Shown here: piece after piece, positions 35,785 to 45,305 of the stretch
Numbering within the stretch: position 1 is the stretch's first letter
How the letters are laid out: each line of letters starts with the position of its first letter
Assembly (NCBI RefSeq): GCF_030604785.1
Contig: NZ_JAUVVF010000020.1
Coordinates: 1-57,291 of the forward strand
Length of the DNA: 57,291 nucleotides
Source: Paracoccus sp. (in: a-proteobacteria)
Lineage (GTDB): Bacteria; Pseudomonadota; Alphaproteobacteria; Rhodobacterales; Rhodobacteraceae
Direction of reading: 5' to 3'
Program-made: the position numbers and the translations under genes
The notes under the pieces: model-generated
Databases searched by the model: none
Told to the model about the DNA's origin: nothing
The model's input: only the letters and a program-made list of their open reading frames with translations

Positions 35785-36837
35785 TTGCTGGACGATACCC
35801 TTATCCGCCGCGAGCTTGCCGCGCATTACGACCTGGCCCCGTCCGAGACGCTGGCCCGCGAACTGGCGCATCTGCACGCCCCGATGGCGAGGGTGATGCC
35901 CTTTCCCGACTGGGTCATGGCCGCGCCTTGGGTCGCCGCGATCAACCGGCTCAAGGCCGAGCGCGGCGCGGTCGTGCTGGCGCATAACTACATGACGCCC
36001 GACATCTATCACGGCATCGCGGATGTCGTGGGCGACAGCCTGCAACTCGCCATCGAGGCCACGCGCGTCGAGGCGCAGGTCATCGTGCAATGCGGCGTGC
36101 ATTTCATGGCCGAGACCTCGAAGATCCTGAACCCTGCCAAGACCGTGCTGATGCCGGACATGGAGGCCGGCTGCTCGCTGGCCGAATCGATCACCGCCGA
36201 GGGCATCGCCCAGATGCGCGCGCGCTACCCCGGCGCCATGGTCGTCAGCTACGTCAACACCACGGCCGAGGTGAAGGCCGCATCCGACATCTGCTGCACC
36301 TCGTCAAACGCGGCGCAGATCGTGGCGGCCATGCCAGGCGACACGGTCATCATGACGCCCGACAAGTGGCTGGCGCAGAACGTCGCCAGGCAGGTGCCGC
36401 AGAAGCGCATCGTCTGGTGGGACGGGGCCTGCATCGTGCATGAGCGCTTCACCCCGCAGGATCTGCGCGATTTCCGCGAATGGCATCCCGGCATCCGCAT
36501 CATCGCCCATCCGGAATGCCCCCCCGACGTGGTGGCCGAGGCTGATTTCGCGGGCTCGACCAAGCACATCATCGACTGGGTGGGCGACAATCGCCCGGAA
36601 AAGGCGATGCTGGTCACCGAATGCTCGATGGCCTCCAACATCGCCGACGCCCATCCCGAGGTCGAGTTCCTCGGCCCCTGCAACATGTGCCCCTACATGA
36701 AGAAGATCACGCTGGAAAAGGTCCTGTGGTCGCTGCACACGATGACCGGCCAGGTCGAGGTGGACCCGGCCATCGCCGCCCCCGCCCGCCTTGCGGTCGA
36801 GCGGATGATCGACCTGTCGCGCCAGCTGGCGGCCTGA
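35785..36837 (+). CDS. nadA: Quinolinate synthase
   Basis: This 350-residue [4Fe-4S] enzyme condenses iminoaspartate with dihydroxyacetone phosphate to quinolinate, the second step of NAD synthesis. The cluster cysteines are expected in IVQCGVHFMAET, DICCTSSNA and GPCNMCPYMKKI, all present. ERGAVVLAHNYMTPDIYHGIAD is the substrate-binding region. The start is a TTG at 35785 preceded by a strong GGAGGAGG, which decides it; the weak start codon may limit expression. nadB follows after 4 nt. Confidence 0.97.
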   Translation: MLDDTLIRRELAAHYDLAPSETLARELAHLHAPMARVMPFPDWVMAAPWVAAINRLKAERGAVVLAHNYMTPDIYHGIADVVGDSLQLAIEATRVEAQVIVQCGVHFMAETSKILNPAKTVLMPDMEAGCSLAESITAEGIAQMRARYPGAMVVSYVNTTAEVKAASDICCTSSNAAQIVAAMPGDTVIMTPDKWLAQNVARQVPQKRIVWWDGACIVHERFTPQDLRDFREWHPGIRIIAHPECPPDVVAEADFAGSTKHIIDWVGDNRPEKAMLVTECSMASNIADAHPEVEFLGPCNMCPYMKKITLEKVLWSLHTMTGQVEVDPAIAAPARLAVERMIDLSRQLAA

Positions 36838-36841
36838 TCCG

Positions 36842-38392
36842 ATGATCCCCAATGACCGCGTGGTGATCGTCGGCGCGGGGCTTGGGGCGCTTTACGCGGC
36901 GCTGGCTCTGGCGCCGCGCCCGGTCCTGATGATCTCGCCCGATCCTCTGGGCCAAGGCGCCAGTTCGGCTTGGGCGCAGGGCGGCGTCGCTGCCGCCATG
37001 GCGGCCCCGGACAGCCCCGATCTGCATGCCGCCGACACCGCAAGGGCGGGCGCGGGCATCGTGGATCCCGCCGTCGCGCGCATGGTCGCGGATGAGGCGC
37101 GGGCGCATATCCTTGCGCTGACCGATCTGGGCACGCCCTTCGACCGCGATGCCGATGGCGGCTATGTCATGTCGCGCGAGGCCGCCCACAGCCTGGCCCG
37201 CGTGGTGCGGGTGCGCGGCGATCAGGCCGGGGCCGAGATCATGCGCGCCCTGATCGCCACGGTGCGCTCCACGCCCTCGGTCCAGCTGCTGGAGGGCTGG
37301 GTGGCCACGGGCCTGCGCCGCGACGGAGACCGCATCATTGGGATCGAATTGATGCTCGCCACCGGGTCGGCCACGCTCGCGCTGGCCGCACCGGCTGTGC
37401 TGATCGCGGGCGGCGGCGCGGGCGGGCTTTTCGCCATGACGACCAACCCGCCGCGCATCCGGGGCGAGGCGATGGGCATGGCCGCCCGCGCGGGTGCGGT
37501 GATCGCGGATGCCGAATTCGTGCAGTTCCACCCGACTGCCATCGCCACAGGCGCCGACCCCGCGCCGCTGGCGACCGAGGCCCTGCGCGGCGAGGGCGCC
37601 GTGCTGGTCAATGCGTCGGGCACGCGCTTCATGCGGGGCATGCACCCCGATGCCGAACTGGCACCCCGCGACATCGTGGCCCGCGCCGTTTATGCCGAGA
37701 CGCAGGCCGGCCGCGCCCCCGCGCTGGATTGCCGCGCCCTGCCCGATCTGGGCCGGCATTTCCCCGCCGTCTTTGCCGCCTGCATGGCCGCAGGGATCGA
37801 CCCCGCGCGCCAGCCGATCCCGGTCGCGGCGGCGGCGCATTACCATATGGGCGGCATCGCCACCGATGCCGAGGGCCGGTCCAGCCTGCCGGGACTCTGG
37901 GCCTGTGGCGAGGCGGCCTCGACCGGGCTGCATGGCGCGAACCGGCTGGCCTCGAACGGTCTGCTCGAAGCGCTGGTCTTTGCCCGCCGCGCCGCGCTGT
38001 CGATGGCCGGGGACCTGCCCCTGCGCGACGCGCCGCCAGTCCAGCTGCCGGAACCGGCCCCCACGCCCCTGCCCGACCCCGCCCTGATCCGCCGCCTGCG
38101 CGCTGCCATGACCGAAGGCGCGGGCGTCATCCGCGACGCCGCGGGCCTGACGCGCGCCCTGCGCCGGATCGCCGCCATCGAGGCCGAAGGCGCGGCCCAT
38201 CCCCAGATCGCCAACATGACCGCCGCCGCGACGCTGATCTGCGCCGCCGCCCTGCTGCGCCGCGAAAGCCGGGGCGCGCATTGCCGCAGCGATCACCCCG
38301 CCCCCCTGCCCGAGGGGGCGCGCAGCAGCCTGACGCTGTCCCGGGCGATGGCCCTGCGCGCCAGTCTCGAACCCGAACCGGAGCCGACATGA
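36842..38392 (+). CDS. nadB: L-aspartate oxidase
   Basis: This 516-residue FAD enzyme oxidises L-aspartate to iminoaspartate for NadA. The FAD-binding motif is VVIVGAGLGALYAALAL (about residues 7-23), with SSAWAQGGVAAAM after it. HYHMGGIATDAEGRSSLPG and CGEAASTGLHGANRLASN are the succinate-dehydrogenase-type capping and FAD signatures. The C-terminal helical domain is present. Its stop overlaps the nadC ATG by 4 nt, completing a tight nadA-nadB-nadC operon. Confidence 0.96.
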   Translation: MIPNDRVVIVGAGLGALYAALALAPRPVLMISPDPLGQGASSAWAQGGVAAAMAAPDSPDLHAADTARAGAGIVDPAVARMVADEARAHILALTDLGTPFDRDADGGYVMSREAAHSLARVVRVRGDQAGAEIMRALIATVRSTPSVQLLEGWVATGLRRDGDRIIGIELMLATGSATLALAAPAVLIAGGGAGGLFAMTTNPPRIRGEAMGMAARAGAVIADAEFVQFHPTAIATGADPAPLATEALRGEGAVLVNASGTRFMRGMHPDAELAPRDIVARAVYAETQAGRAPALDCRALPDLGRHFPAVFAACMAAGIDPARQPIPVAAAAHYHMGGIATDAEGRSSLPGLWACGEAASTGLHGANRLASNGLLEALVFARRAALSMAGDLPLRDAPPVQLPEPAPTPLPDPALIRRLRAAMTEGAGVIRDAAGLTRALRRIAAIEAEGAAHPQIANMTAAATLICAAALLRRESRGAHCRSDHPAPLPEGARSSLTLSRAMALRASLEPEPEPT

Positions 38393-39234
38393 TCCCGCCC
38401 CTGCCCGACATGATCCTGGAAAACCTGATCCGCGCCGCCCTGATCGAGGATCTGGGCACGAACGGCGACATCACCACCCGCACCGTGATCCCGGCGGGCA
38501 TCCGCTACAGCGCGCAGATCCGCGCGCGCGAGGCCGGCGTGGTATCGGGGATGCAGCTTGCCGCGCTGGCCTTCCGGCTGATCGACCCCGCCCTGCGCTT
38601 CGACGCGCTCTGCCCTGACGGAACCGCGTTCCAAGCGGGCGAGACGCTGGCGCGGATCGAGGGCGAGGCCGCCTCGATCCTGTCGGCCGAGCGGGTGGCG
38701 CTGAATTTCGCGGGCCGCCTGACAGGCATCGCCACGATGACGGCGGCTTTCGTGGCAGAAACGCGTGGCACGGCCGCGCGCATCACCTGCACCCGCAAGA
38801 CGACGCCGGGCCTGCGTCTGGTCGAGAAACAGGCCGTGCTGCATGGCGGCGGCTTCAGCCATCGTGTGTCGCTGTCCGATGCGATCCTGATCAAGGACAA
38901 CCACATCGCGGCGGCAGGCGGCATCCGCCCGGTCCTGCAGGCGGTCAAGGCACGCGCCTCGCACATGATGCGGGTGGAAATCGAGGTGGACCGGCTGGAC
39001 CAGCTGGCCGAGGTGCTGGACGAGGGCGGCGCCGATGTCGTTCTGCTGGACAACATGGACACCCCGACCCTGCGCAAGGCCGTGGCGATGGCCGGTGGAA
39101 GCGTGGTGCTGGAGGCCTCGGGCAACATGCGCCTCGACCGCATCGCCGAGGTCGCGGCGACGGGCGTGGGCTACATCTCGGTCGGTGCGCTGACCCATTC
39201 CGCGCGGACGCTGGATCTGGGTCTGGATTTCTGA
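38389..39234 (+). CDS. nadC: Nicotinate-nucleotide pyrophosphorylase (quinolinate phosphoribosyltransferase)
   Basis: This 281-residue enzyme converts quinolinate and PRPP to nicotinate mononucleotide. Signatures are ALIEDLGTNGDITTRTVIP near the start, ERVALNFAGRLTGIAT, CTRKTTPGLRLVEKQAVLHG with its phosphate-binding RKTTPG, and ILIKDNHIAAAGG. The late LEASGNM and VGYISVGALTHS complete the barrel. The true start is the ATGA overlap with nadB at 38389. Confidence 0.97.
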   Translation: MIPPLPDMILENLIRAALIEDLGTNGDITTRTVIPAGIRYSAQIRAREAGVVSGMQLAALAFRLIDPALRFDALCPDGTAFQAGETLARIEGEAASILSAERVALNFAGRLTGIATMTAAFVAETRGTAARITCTRKTTPGLRLVEKQAVLHGGGFSHRVSLSDAILIKDNHIAAAGGIRPVLQAVKARASHMMRVEIEVDRLDQLAEVLDEGGADVVLLDNMDTPTLRKAVAMAGGSVVLEASGNMRLDRIAEVAATGVGYISVGALTHSARTLDLGLDF

Positions 39235-39241
39235 AGTGGTC

Positions 39242-39260
39242 GAGGGGCGCGCGGCCCCTC
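39242..39260. terminator. Bidirectional hairpin between nadC and lepA
   Basis: GAGGGGC at 39242-39248 pairs with GCCCCTC at 39254-39260 around a 5-nt loop. It lies between two convergent genes and touches the lepA stop. No clear T run is present on either side. Confidence 0.5.
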
Positions 39261-41058
39261 AGCTGTCCATCTTCAGCGCCTGGATAAAGGCCGTCTGCGG
39301 AATCTCGACCTTGCCGAATTGCCGCATCTTCTTCTTGCCGGCCTTCTGCTTTTCCAGCAGCTTCTTCTTGCGGGTCGCGTCGCCGCCATAGCATTTGGCG
39401 GTCACGTCCTTGCGCATCGCCGACAGCGTCTCGCGCGCGATCACGCGGGCGCCGATGGCGGCCTGGATCGGGATCTTGAACATGTGCCGCGGGATCAGGT
39501 CCTTCAGCTTTTCGACCATCGCGCGGCCGCGGCTTTCGGCGCGGTCGCGGTGGACCATGATCGCCAGCGCGTCGACGGGTTCGTCATTCACCAGGATCGA
39601 CATCTTGACCAGATGATCCTCGCGATATTCGCTGATCTGGTAGTCGAAGCTGGCATAGCCCTTGGTCACCGACTTCAGGCGATCATAGAAGTCGAAGACC
39701 ACCTCGGCCAGCGGCAGATCATAGACCACCATCGCGCGGCTGCCCGCATAGGTCAGGTCCAGCTGGATGCCGCGCCGGTCCTGGCAGAGCTTCAGCACGT
39801 CGCCCAGATAATCGTCCGGCACCATGATCGTAGCCTTGATGCGCGGCTCCTCGATATGGTCCACATGGGTCAGGTCGGGCATGTCGGCGGGGTTGTGCAG
39901 GTCGCGCACCTCGCCGTCGCGCATATGCAGCTTGAAGACGACGCTCGGCGCGGTGGTGATCAGGTCCAGATCGTATTCGCGTTCCAGCCGGTCGCGGATG
40001 ACCTCCAGGTGCAGCAGCCCCAGGAAGCCACAGCGGAAGCCGAAGCCGAGCGCGGCCGAGGTCTCCATCTCGTAGCTGAAGCTCGCATCGTTCAGGGCCA
40101 GCTTCTCGATCGCGTCGCGCAAAGCCTCGAAATCGTTGGCGTCGACGGGGAACAGGCCGCAGAACACGACCGGCTGCGCGGGCTTGAAGCCCGGCAGGGC
40201 CTGCGCGGCGGGCTTCTTCTCATGCGTGATCGTGTCGCCCACGCGCGTGTCGCGGACCTGCTTGATCGAGGCGGTGAAGACGCCGATCTCGCCCGGCCCC
40301 AACTCCTCGATATCCTTCATCGCGGGCGTCAGGACGGCCAGCTTGTCCAGCCGGTAGGTCGCGCCGGTCTGCATCATCTTGACCTGATCGCCCTTGCGGA
40401 TCACGCCGTCCATCACGCGGATCATCACGACGACGCCCAGATAGGGGTCGTACCAGCTGTCCACCAGCATCGCCTTGAGCGCCGCGTTCCGGTCGCCCTT
40501 GGGGGCGGGCAGGCGCGTGACGATGGCCTCCAGCACGTCCGGGATGCCGAGGCCGGTCTTGGCGCTGATCGGAATGGCTTCCGAGGCGTCGATGCCGATC
40601 ACGTCCTCGATCTGGGCCTTCACGCGGTCGGGCTCGGCCGCGGGCAGGTCGATCTTGTTCAGGACCGGGACGATGTCGTGATCGGCGTCGATGGCCTGAT
40701 AGACATTGGCCAGCGTCTGCGCCTCGACCCCCTGCGTGGCGTCCACGACCAGCAACGATCCTTCGACCGCGCGCATCGAGCGGCTGACCTCGTAGGCAAA
40801 GTCCACATGGCCGGGCGTATCGATCAGGTTCAGCACATAGGTCCGCCCGTCCTTCGCCGGATAGGCGATGCGGACGGTGTTGGCCTTGATGGTGATGCCG
40901 CGCTCGCGCTCGATATCCATGCTGTCCAGCAGCTGGGCCTTCATGTCGCGTTCGGCGACAGTGCCCGTCAACTGGATCAGCCGATCGGCCAGCGTGGATT
41001 TCCCGTGGTCGATATGCGCCACGATCGAAAAATTGCGGATGAGGTCAAGCTCGGTCAT
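39259..41058 (-). CDS. lepA: Elongation factor 4 (LepA GTPase)
   Basis: This 599-residue ribosome-bound GTPase is implicated in translation quality and initiation fidelity. The G domain starts with [21 protein letters not shown] (G1, about residues 9-29), then [15 protein letters not shown] and NKIDLP. Domains II-V follow, and the LepA-specific C-terminal domain ends with [20 protein letters not shown] and a [15 protein letters not shown] motif. Full length. No lepB follows; it is monocistronic here. Confidence 0.98.
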   Translation of the reverse strand: MTELDLIRNFSIVAHIDHGKSTLADRLIQLTGTVAERDMKAQLLDSMDIERERGITIKANTVRIAYPAKDGRTYVLNLIDTPGHVDFAYEVSRSMRAVEGSLLVVDATQGVEAQTLANVYQAIDADHDIVPVLNKIDLPAAEPDRVKAQIEDVIGIDASEAIPISAKTGLGIPDVLEAIVTRLPAPKGDRNAALKAMLVDSWYDPYLGVVVMIRVMDGVIRKGDQVKMMQTGATYRLDKLAVLTPAMKDIEELGPGEIGVFTASIKQVRDTRVGDTITHEKKPAAQALPGFKPAQPVVFCGLFPVDANDFEALRDAIEKLALNDASFSYEMETSAALGFGFRCGFLGLLHLEVIRDRLEREYDLDLITTAPSVVFKLHMRDGEVRDLHNPADMPDLTHVDHIEEPRIKATIMVPDDYLGDVLKLCQDRRGIQLDLTYAGSRAMVVYDLPLAEVVFDFYDRLKSVTKGYASFDYQISEYREDHLVKMSILVNDEPVDALAIMVHRDRAESRGRAMVEKLKDLIPRHMFKIPIQAAIGARVIARETLSAMRKDVTAKCYGGDATRKKKLLEKQKAGKKKMRQFGKVEIPQTAFIQALKMDS

Positions 41059-41080
41059 GGCCGGGCTATACAGGGGCGCG

Positions 41081-41109
41081 GGGCGCGCGAAAAGAGGGTT
41101 TCGCGGCCC
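41081..41109 (-). terminator. Terminator-like hairpin after the DJ-1/PfpI gene
   Basis: CGCGAAA at 41086-41092 pairs with TTTCGCG at 41099-41105, extended by GGGC at 41081-41084 with GCCC at 41106-41109. It lies 15 nt past the stop of the upstream minus-strand gene and just before lepA. Confidence 0.55.
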
Positions 41110-41123
41110 TGCGCGCTTTGGTG

Positions 41124-41819
41124 TCAGGGCATTGCCGGGCGATGCGCCGCCTCAAGCATCAGCCGGGCGACCTCGGCCGACGAGGCGGGGTTCTGGCCTG
41201 TCACCAGCCGCCCGTCCGCGATGGCAAAGGACTGCCAGTCCGGACCGCGATGATGCTCGGCCCCGGCTGCGGTCAGGCGGTCGGCCAGCAGAAACGGCAC
41301 GACATCGGCCAGGCCCACGGCATCCTCCTCGCTGTTGGTGAAGCCCGCCACGCGGCGCCCGGACACCAGGGCCTGACCATCGGGCAGGCGCGCCGCCAGA
41401 AGGCCGGCGGGACCGTGGCAGACCGCCCCGATCACCGCGCCGGCCTGCCATGCATCGGCCAGCATCCGCCCCAGTGCAGCCGATTGCGGCAGGTCCCACA
41501 TCGTGCCGTGCCCGCCGGGCAGAAACACGATGTCACAACCGCTTACGGTCACATCCTCGACCTTGGCGGTGTGGCGCAGCCGGTTCATCGCGGCATCGTC
41601 GGCCATAAAGCGGCGGACAGCGTCGTTCAGCGCGTCCCCTTCGGCCGAGGCTGGATCGGCGGGCGGCTCGCCCCCGTTGATGCTGGCCAGCTCGACCGTC
41701 CAGCCCGCGTCGGACAATGCCCAATACGGGGTGGCCAGCTCCTCCCAGTAAAAGCCGGTCGGCTTGCCGCTATCTCCCAGACGGGCATGCGAGGTCAGTA
41801 CGAACAGTGCGCGAGGCAT
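41124..41819 (-). CDS. DJ-1/PfpI-type protein (Hsp31-like class I amidotransferase fold)
   Basis: This 231-residue protein of the DJ-1/ThiJ/PfpI superfamily has the nucleophile cysteine in [12 protein letters not shown] (about C132) and the nearby [12 protein letters not shown] strand. The [19 protein letters not shown] segment and the [15 protein letters not shown] opening resemble Hsp31/glyoxalase III relatives, which detoxify methylglyoxal or repair glycated molecules. The ATG at 41819 follows AAGGAG; the long upstream frame is not coding. It stands alone. Confidence 0.9.
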   Translation of the reverse strand: MPRALFVLTSHARLGDSGKPTGFYWEELATPYWALSDAGWTVELASINGGEPPADPASAEGDALNDAVRRFMADDAAMNRLRHTAKVEDVTVSGCDIVFLPGGHGTMWDLPQSAALGRMLADAWQAGAVIGAVCHGPAGLLAARLPDGQALVSGRRVAGFTNSEEDAVGLADVVPFLLADRLTAAGAEHHRGPDWQSFAIADGRLVTGQNPASSAEVARLMLEAAHRPAMP

Positions 41820-41931
41820 CGAAATCTCCTTGGGTGAGGGTTGCCCCCACAACCGAAGCCGCCCGCACCGGGTTCCCCGCCGTGCCCCGCGGGCGTTCCG
41901 CGCGCGCGGCCCAAGGCCGCGCAGCCGGCAA

Positions 41932-41948
41932 GGCCCCTCGATGGGGCC
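41932..41948 (-). terminator. Hairpin after the DMT transporter gene
   Basis: GGCCCC at 41932-41937 pairs with GGGGCC at 41943-41948 around TCGAT. GCCGGC copies flank it on both sides and can extend the structure. It lies 30 nt past the stop of the minus-strand transporter gene. Confidence 0.45.
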
Positions 41949-41977
41949 GCAGCCGGCTTCCCCGCCAAGGATCGGCG

Positions 41978-42883
41978 CTAACCCTTGCGCGCCAGCCGGT
42001 CCGCGGCGACCGCAGCCGGGCGCCGCCCGCGCCCCTCGCGCCACATCGCATATCCGCCCGCCAGCGCGATCAGCGCTGCTCCGATCAGGGTAAGGTTGTC
42101 CGGCCGCTCACCGAAGACCACCATCGCGACCAGCAGCGCAAAGCCCAGCCGCGTATACCGGAAGGGCGCCACGACCGAGGCCTCGCCCAGCCGAGATGCC
42201 GCGACCAGTGCCCCGTAGCCCAGAACCCCGAAGAGGACCGTCCCCGCCAGAAGCGCCAGATCGAGGGGACCGGGCCAGACGACAGGCTGCCCGGCGACCA
42301 GCGCCAGCGCCAGCCCCGCAGGCACCATCGCCCCATAGGCCGAGGCCGACAGCTGGTCCGAAGGCACATCCGCCGGAATGCGCCGCGTCGCCAGATCACG
42401 CAGGGTCAGCCCCGCCACGCCCAGAACCGCCCACAGCATCGAGGGGTCGAACGCCGCCCCGCCCGGCCGCAGGATCAGCAGGACGCCCCCGAAACCCACC
42501 GCGACCGACAGCCAGCGCCGCCAACCCACGGCCTCGCCCAGAAACAGGGCCGCGCCCATCACGATGGTCAGCGGCAGGACCTGAAGGATCGCCGAAGTCA
42601 CCGCCAGATCGCCCTTGGCCAGAGCCGCGACGAAGCCGAAGGCGCCCACGACCTCACCCAGATTGCGCGCGACGACCATGGGATGCAGCAACGCGCCCGT
42701 CCACAGCGCACGCCTGCGCTGCACCAGACGCAGCCAGAAGACCAAGGCCGCGCAGAAACCCGTCATCGCGAGCAGTTGCGGCACGGGCAGGCTGACCGTC
42801 AGCGTCTTGATGAACGCATCCTCGATCGCGAAGAAGCCCATAGCCGCCGTCATCAGCAGCGCGGCGCGTCCATTCTCGGTCAT
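41978..42883 (-). CDS. DMT-superfamily transporter (EamA family)
   Basis: This 301-residue inner-membrane protein has ten hydrophobic segments in two EamA repeats (about residues 6-135 and 145-280). It probably exports or imports a small metabolite, as related RhaT/EamA proteins do for amino acids, purines or riboflavin; the substrate cannot be told. The ATG at 42883 overlaps the end of the HAD hydrolase gene by 4 nt, which suggests joint expression. The larger open frame through the hydrolase is a different reading and not real. Confidence 0.9.
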   Translation of the reverse strand: MTENGRAALLMTAAMGFFAIEDAFIKTLTVSLPVPQLLAMTGFCAALVFWLRLVQRRRALWTGALLHPMVVARNLGEVVGAFGFVAALAKGDLAVTSAILQVLPLTIVMGAALFLGEAVGWRRWLSVAVGFGGVLLILRPGGAAFDPSMLWAVLGVAGLTLRDLATRRIPADVPSDQLSASAYGAMVPAGLALALVAGQPVVWPGPLDLALLAGTVLFGVLGYGALVAASRLGEASVVAPFRYTRLGFALLVAMVVFGERPDNLTLIGAALIALAGGYAMWREGRGRRPAAVAADRLARKG

Positions 42884-43578
42884 GCCGCGCCCGCCTCGAT
42901 CCGGGCCAGCAGCTCGGGCAGGCCGCCCAGATCCGGCAGTTCGTGCAGACGCGGATGCTCGGGCGCCTCGGCATGTTCCATCGCCCAGGTCTGGTGATGC
43001 GGCACGAAGACCCCCCAACCGCCCAGTTCCAGCACCGGGATCACGTCGCTTTTTATCGAATTGCCCGCCATCAGGAAACGCTCGGGCGCGATGTCCTGCG
43101 CCCAGAGGATGCGGGCATAGGCCTCGGGCGTCTTCTCGGCCAGGATCTCGACCGAGGCGAAGCGCTCGGCGAGACCGGAAGCCGCGATCTTGCGCTCCTG
43201 ATCCATCAGATCGCCTTTGGTGATCAGGATCAGCCGCCGCCCCGCCATCGCGTCCAGCGCCGCCTCGACCCCCGGCAGCAGATCGACCGGATGGGCCAGC
43301 ATCTCGCGGCCCAGATCCAGGATCCGCCCGATCGTGTGGCCGTCGACGCGCCCGTCGGTCAGCTGGATCGCGGTCTCGACCATCGACAGCATGAAGCCCT
43401 TGATGCCGTAACCATAGCGGGCCAGGTTCGCGCGTTCGATGTCGAAAAGCCGCGCGGCGATGGCCTCGGGCTCGACATGCTCGGAAAGCAGGGCACAGAA
43501 TTCCGCCTCGGTCAGGCGAAAGAAGCTCTCGTTTTCCCACAGCGTGTCATCGGCGTCCAAGCCAATCGCATCAATCAT
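42880..43578 (-). CDS. HAD-family hydrolase
   Basis: This 232-residue haloacid-dehalogenase-type phosphatase has the nucleophile and acid Asp in GLDADDTLWENE (D8, D10). Motif II is LILITKGDLMDQERK, with motif III Lys in EKTPEAYARIL and motif IV in GNSIKSDVIPVLELGG. The cap is helical, inserted after motif I. The ADDTLW variant is typical of a subgroup acting on phosphorylated metabolites of unknown identity. GGAGGGCG precedes the ATG at 43578. It is coupled to the transporter gene downstream. Confidence 0.92.
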   Translation of the reverse strand: MIDAIGLDADDTLWENESFFRLTEAEFCALLSEHVEPEAIAARLFDIERANLARYGYGIKGFMLSMVETAIQLTDGRVDGHTIGRILDLGREMLAHPVDLLPGVEAALDAMAGRRLILITKGDLMDQERKIAASGLAERFASVEILAEKTPEAYARILWAQDIAPERFLMAGNSIKSDVIPVLELGGWGVFVPHHQTWAMEHAEAPEHPRLHELPDLGGLPELLARIEAGAA

Positions 43579-43782
43579 CGCCCGCCCTCCGGCCTTGCCC
43601 GATCCGTCTCGATCATGCGGCCACACTTTTGTCAAACCACCGCGTCGCCCCCGGTGATTGAGCAGCCCCCCGTTTTTTGCTATGGCTGGGCGCCGAGGGC
43701 CATCCAGACCGGGCAAACCGGCGCAGGCCCCGCGAATGCGAGGATCAGGACCGGCACAACCGGAAACCCGAGGAGACAGTCC

Positions 43783-44103
43783 ATGCAAAGGCAGACCATC
43801 CTGAACAGGCTGATGATCGCGGCTGCCGCCGTGGTGATGACCGCGCCCCTGGCCGTGGCCGGCCCCATCGACAGCGCCTGCGTGCGTTCCGACCGGGCGC
43901 GCGGCAATGCGGCCCTGTGCGGCTGCATCCAGCAAGTCGCCAACCAGACCCTGTCGCGCGCCGATCAGCGCCGAGCGGCGCAGTTCTTCCGCGATCCGCA
44001 TCGCGCGCAGGAGGTCCGCACCTCCAAGCGCAACGGCGACAGCGAATTCTGGCGCCGCTACCGGCATTTCGCCTCGCAGGCCGAAACGCTCTGCCGCCGC
44101 TGA
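43783..44103 (+). CDS. Small secreted cysteine-containing protein, function unknown
   Basis: This 106-residue protein has a Sec signal peptide (MQRQTILNRLMIAAAAVVMTAPLAVA, cleaved before GPIDS). The mature part has cysteines in SACVRS, ALCGCIQQ and the C-terminal TLCRR, which may form disulfides in the periplasm. A basic helix-rich tail follows (SEFWRRYRHFASQAE). I recall relatives in Rhodobacteraceae labelled arginine transporter, but nothing here supports transport. AGGAGA precedes the ATG. It converges with the ParA gene. Confidence 0.8.
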   Translation: MQRQTILNRLMIAAAAVVMTAPLAVAGPIDSACVRSDRARGNAALCGCIQQVANQTLSRADQRRAAQFFRDPHRAQEVRTSKRNGDSEFWRRYRHFASQAETLCRR

Positions 44104-44154
44104 TACGGGCTTCTGCCTTGCGTTGTCCTCGCCCCTTGGGGCCGGGGCGCGCGC

Positions 44155-44790
44155 TCAGCCGATGCGGGTGAGGATTTCGTCCACCAGGGCCGCGATCTCA
44201 TCGCGGGCAGCGCCGGCGCTGCTGCGTTCGACCACGCCAAGCCCCTGCCCCAAGGTCTCGGCATATGCCACGCGGTTGGCGACCCGCGTGTCGGCCACCG
44301 CCGCGCCCAGTTCCGCCGCCCGTTCGGCCACATCGGCCGACAGGCGCGTATTGGGACGGGTCCGGTTCAGCACGACCAGCACTTCGGCCTTTTCGCGCCG
44401 CGCCAGATCCAGCACGCCCTCGGTCGCCCACAGATCGACATGGCTGGTTGCCACCGGCACCAGAACCAGATCGGCCACCCGCAGCGAGGGGCGCAGATCG
44501 CTGTCGATCTTGGGCGGCGTGTCGATGATGACGAAATCGAACCGCTTCTTCAGCTTCTCCGATTCGTAGCTGGCGCCCCAGGCCGACGAGGTCGAGAAAT
44601 CCAGCGCCTCGTCCTCGCCCTGCGCGGCCATACGTTCCATGAACCAGCGGCCCATGCTGCCCTGCGGATCGGTATCGACCAGCGCCACCGAGTGGCCGCG
44701 CCCGTGCAGCGCCACCGCCAGATTGACCGCCATCGTCGTCTTGCCGCTGCCGCCCTTCTGCTGGGCCACGGTGATGATCCGCCCCGCCAT
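44155..44790 (-). CDS. Orphan ParA-family ATPase
   Basis: This 211-residue deviant Walker ATPase has QQKGGSGKTTMAVNLAVAL (Walker A about residues 10-19), DTDPQGSMGRWF and FDFVIIDTPPKIDSDLR (Walker B). It is shorter than chromosomal ParA and lacks an N-terminal DNA-binding region, resembling small plasmid-type ParA, PpfA or cargo-positioning ATPases. No ParB-like or other partner gene is next to it. A role in spatial positioning of DNA or a protein cluster is therefore inferred only from the family. GGAGG precedes the ATG. Confidence 0.88.
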   Translation of the reverse strand: MAGRIITVAQQKGGSGKTTMAVNLAVALHGRGHSVALVDTDPQGSMGRWFMERMAAQGEDEALDFSTSSAWGASYESEKLKKRFDFVIIDTPPKIDSDLRPSLRVADLVLVPVATSHVDLWATEGVLDLARREKAEVLVVLNRTRPNTRLSADVAERAAELGAAVADTRVANRVAYAETLGQGLGVVERSSAGAARDEIAALVDEILTRIG

Positions 44791-44865
44791 GGAAATCCTC
44801 CGGTCCGTTTGATGCAGCCTAGAAGGCGCGGGGCGCGAATGCACCATCTTTCTGCATGTGCAGCA

Positions 44866-45186
44866 TCAGGGATGGACCGACTGCACCTCGTACATCACGG
44901 GCTCGAAGCTCTTGCACATGGCGTGGATCTCGCGATTGCGGCGACGCATCTCCGGGTCGCGCAGCATGGCCTGATAATCGCGCCGGTCGCGCCATTGCGA
45001 ATAGGTGGCGATGCGGGTCTGGGCGTCGTTCAGATGGATCGCGCCACCAAGGCAGCCGGGCTGGCGGCTGATCACTTCGGCCCAGGCCGAGGTCAGCAGG
45101 TCCAGCACGTCATGCGCGCTGCCGGGCGTGACCTCGAAGGTCGTGATGACGGTCTGGCCGTCGAAATCGGGCGTGATGCTGGGCAT
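44866..45186 (-). CDS. Antibiotic biosynthesis monooxygenase-fold (ABM) protein
   Basis: This 106-residue single ABM-type ferredoxin-like domain (TFEVTPGSAHDVLDLLTSAWAE, then GAIHLNDAQTRIATYSQWRD) resembles small monooxygenases, haem-degrading enzymes and quinol-type oxygenases, all of which form dimers. No catalytic assignment is possible from sequence. The gene is 75 nt upstream of the ParA gene on the same strand. Confidence 0.82.
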   Translation of the reverse strand: MPSITPDFDGQTVITTFEVTPGSAHDVLDLLTSAWAEVISRQPGCLGGAIHLNDAQTRIATYSQWRDRRDYQAMLRDPEMRRRNREIHAMCKSFEPVMYEVQSVHP

Positions 45187-45305
45187 GGGGCTGGCCTTTC
45201 GCTGGCTGATGCGTCCAGCCTAACGTGCCCCGGCGCGCGCGCAAAGCGCATTGCGGGCGGCTTGCAGGATGTGCATTCTGCCGCCGAACCGACCGGAGCC
45301 TTGCC

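Noticed and set aside
44130..44149. CGCCCC/GGGGCG hairpin between the secreted protein and ParA genes
   Set aside because: It is a short GC stem of a kind frequent by chance here, with no T run; left out as a feature.
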